This document shows, piece after piece, positions 62,285-64,000 of a stretch of DNA of 64,000 nt. The notes beneath the pieces were generated by a model. That model had not been told where the DNA came from, made no database searches, and saw nothing but the letters and a program-made list of their open reading frames with translations. A program made the position numbers and the translations under genes. Numbering within the stretch: position 1 is the stretch's first letter; each line of letters opens with the position of its first letter. This DNA is from Gimesia sp. (GTDB taxonomy: Bacteria; Planctomycetota; Planctomycetia; Planctomycetales; Planctomycetaceae), in contig NZ_JAVJSQ010000022.1 in the NCBI RefSeq assembly GCF_040219335.1, positions 1 through 64,000 of the forward strand, in the 5' to 3' direction.

Positions 62285-64000
62285 TTATCGTCCACGGCTT
62301 CGACCGAAACGGCTGCTGCCACCACGGGAGCCACCATCGCTGCCGGGAAATCGGAAACCACGTGAGGACCGACCACCAAACTGTGAACCGGAAGAACCAC
62401 GGCCCGAGTCACCACCACCCGGCGATGCGCCACCCATGCGTTCCCGCATCCGTTGTTCGAAGAAGCGTCGAATTTCTTCGCCACGATCGCTTGATCCGGA
62501 GGAGTTATCCGACGGGTTTGAGCTGGAGGGAGTTGGTTCGGTTGTTTTCTTACGCGAATCGCTGCCGGTGGTACTGACACTGACATTGGGAAGCAAGGAG
62601 GTTAAGGCATTCTGAATCAGTGCCGAGTTGCCGTTATTCAAGGTGACAACCCGGACTGACTTGCGTGACATTTGCGCAGAGTAATCAAGCTCGCGTACTA
62701 GAGATTCAATCTCCTGGAAAAGAGAGTCGTTCGCTGACACCAGTAACTGGTTGGCGTTGGCATCCACACTGACGGCCAGCTTGGCTTCGGGGGGCTGTGC
62801 ATTCTGTGAATTCTGAGATCCCCGTCCGCCCATCATCGCTGTAAAGGGATTGCCGCCCCGAGAGTTATTCTGCTGGCGGGGAGCTTCCATATAGTCTTTG
62901 TAAAGCTCTTTGACGATATTCGCGACTTCCGTTGCAGACGCGTATTCCACCGGGATAATGCCTGGTGAACGATCCCGTAGTGAGTCGGGGAGTTCAGAAG
63001 CATCCAGCACTTTGAGCATCTGTTCGACCGAACGCACCTTATCAGGAGGTCCTGTGACATACAGAGCATTGGAACGTGCCTCGGGGATAATGCGGAGCGT
63101 CTGCGGCCCCATCCCCAGTGTGGACAGTCCGGTAGCATCCATCAGCCCGCCTCCAATCGAAGAGATCCCGCTGAACATTCCGGAATCGCTGGCAGTATCG
63201 GAAACGGAACTGCTGGGAAAGAGGCTTTCCAGCATCTTAGCTGTGGCTGTCGCATCGGCAGAACGGAGATAAAATACCGTCCATTGATTTTTAGGAGGAA
63301 TCGCCTGGGTCAAGGCGTCGATCATTTTCTCCAGTCGATCAAGGGCTTCCTGGTCGTTGGATGTGATAATCAAATTATCCCCGTTGGTGGAAACCGCGAT
63401 CGGATTTTTCTTTGTAGAATCGACGGCGGCTTCAGTTGCTTTGTTCTCTGATTCCGTAGCAGGTTTTTCTGATTCTGACTTCGCCCCTGACTCTGATTCT
63501 TTCTGTTGCTCGCTGGCTGTGAACAGAAAGCGAGACTGATCGGAATCGGCTTTCCGGCGTTCCTGCTTGATCGGTCGATCCAGCGGAGTGCTGATATTCC
63601 GTGATGGATTGCGAAAACCCCGGTTCCGGGTGGGGTTCTCATCTTCTCCCAACACACGTTCCCGAATCTGACTTTCCTGTGATGGAACAACGATGCGGAT
63701 CGGATTTTCATCCCCGGACGAGGCTGACCAGAGCTTATCGATCAGTTGCATGATTTCACGCGAATCCCGACCTCCCAGAGGGATCGTGCGAATGGGACCA
63801 CGATCTGAGTCATCCTGGGCTCTGCCAGTACCATCCTCCCCCAGTTGCGCCAGCAGGGCTTTGACCTGAATCACCTGATCCGGAGTTCCCCGAATCAACA
63901 GACGCCGTCCCAGAAGATCGGCTTCGATCGTGGGAGCGTCGTTTCCATCCCGCAGAAACAGGGAGCGCAAGGTTGTGGTTGCGGAAAGGGGATCCAGCTT
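62285..64000 (-). CDS. secretin N-domain protein without pore domain (5' end cut by window)
   Basis: The 571 residues visible are all in one open frame to the window edge, so the start lies outside. Three or more secretin N1-type units can be seen (IEADLLGRRLLIRGTPDQVIQVKALLAQLG; VFYLRSADATATAKMLESLF; IPVEYASATEVANIVKELYK...). The C-terminal 80 residues are Ser/Gly/Arg-rich (RGSSGSQFGGRSSRGF) and no secretin pore domain follows. It therefore resembles a GspD N-terminal half that cannot form the channel itself. It heads the gspE-K operon, while the full secretin lies at the other end. It may be a periplasmic adaptor or secretin-ring extension. Confidence 0.8.
   Translation of the reverse strand, partial: KLDPLSATTTLRSLFLRDGNDAPTIEADLLGRRLLIRGTPDQVIQVKALLAQLGEDGTGRAQDDSDRGPIRTIPLGGRDSREIMQLIDKLWSASSGDENPIRIVVPSQESQIRERVLGEDENPTRNRGFRNPSRNISTPLDRPIKQERRKADSDQSRFLFTASEQQKESESGAKSESEKPATESENKATEAAVDSTKKNPIAVSTNGDNLIITSNDQEALDRLEKMIDALTQAIPPKNQWTVFYLRSADATATAKMLESLFPSSSVSDTASDSGMFSGISSIGGGLMDATGLSTLGMGPQTLRIIPEARSNALYVTGPPDKVRSVEQMLKVLDASELPDSLRDRSPGIIPVEYASATEVANIVKELYKDYMEAPRQQNNSRGGNPFTAMMGGRGSQNSQNAQPPEAKLAVSVDANANQLLVSANDSLFQEIESLVRELDYSAQMSRKSVRVVTLNNGNSALIQNALTSLLPNVSVSTTGSDSRKKTTEPTPSSSNPSDNSSGSSDRGEEIRRFFEQRMRERMGGASPGGGDSGRGSSGSQFGGRSSRGFRFPGSDGGSRGGSSRFGRSRGR

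Overview
The window looks like a chromosomal segment of a planctomycete, most like the Planctomycetaceae/Gimesia type. The evidence is the pairing of a DUF1549/DUF1553 (PSCyt1/PSD1-type) cytochrome protein with a Tat-secreted DUF1501 protein, a TIGR03009 protein, many large secreted TPR proteins, and an outer-membrane toolkit (BamD-like, LptE, type II secretion). Base composition is moderate. The genus is an inference; no rRNA is present.

Left end (1-3.9 kb): the right end of an integrated element. A large serine recombinase and a tyrosine integrase lie side by side on the minus strand. The 3' end of a tRNA-Ser(CGA) gene points into the element. The integrase is preceded by three GTGCAC boxes spaced exactly 11 bp apart.

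4.5-11.5 kb: a plus-strand module of a 1211-residue TPR protein with one C-terminal membrane helix, a second secreted TPR protein, an ExbB/TolQ/MotA-type channel protein with an Ala/Pro/Glu-rich extension, and two different ExbD/TolR proteins. It ends at a strong terminator and is followed by a candidate small RNA. 12.2-24 kb is mostly housekeeping: PIN-TRAM protein, Nudix hydrolase, GNAT-like protein, a very short PQQ-blade protein, TPR lipoprotein, ispG, zwf, VanZ-like protein, aminotransferase, methylguanine methyltransferase and two lineage-type hypothetical proteins.

24.4-29.3 kb is the most interesting part. Two secreted proteins carry YHS/TRASH-type metal-binding domains, one fused to a thioredoxin fold. 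Next to them is a three-gene cluster: a Cys-rich secreted precursor-like protein with repeated C-x-G-x-x-x-C units, a DUF692 (MNIO) enzyme and a DUF2063 partner. This matches the layout of bufferin-type metal-binding RiPP systems, but the precursor has a twin-arginine/lipoprotein-like leader and a His/Asp-rich linker. A perfect TGTGA-N6-TCACA palindrome lies upstream, and a terminator separates precursor from enzymes.

29.6-46 kb: peptidoglycan amidase lipoprotein, an esterase-like protein lacking its nucleophile, a Tyr-rich secreted protein, recO, bamD-like, lptE, a TIGR03009-PASTA protein, smpB, a membrane protein, the PSD1/DUF1501 pair, a sialate O-acetylesterase-like protein, a U32 peptidase of the YegQ/TrhP type and a BON-domain protein.

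46-64 kb: a minus-strand type II secretion cluster read right to left: an N-domain-only secretin-like protein (cut by the window edge), gspE, F, G, H, I, J, K, a PilM-PilN/GspL-like protein, a composite GspM/PilO-like protein with inserted repeats, Ig-like domains and a GspC/PilP-like end, then a 1330-residue secretin and a lipoprotein. No GspO peptidase or separate GspC is in the window.
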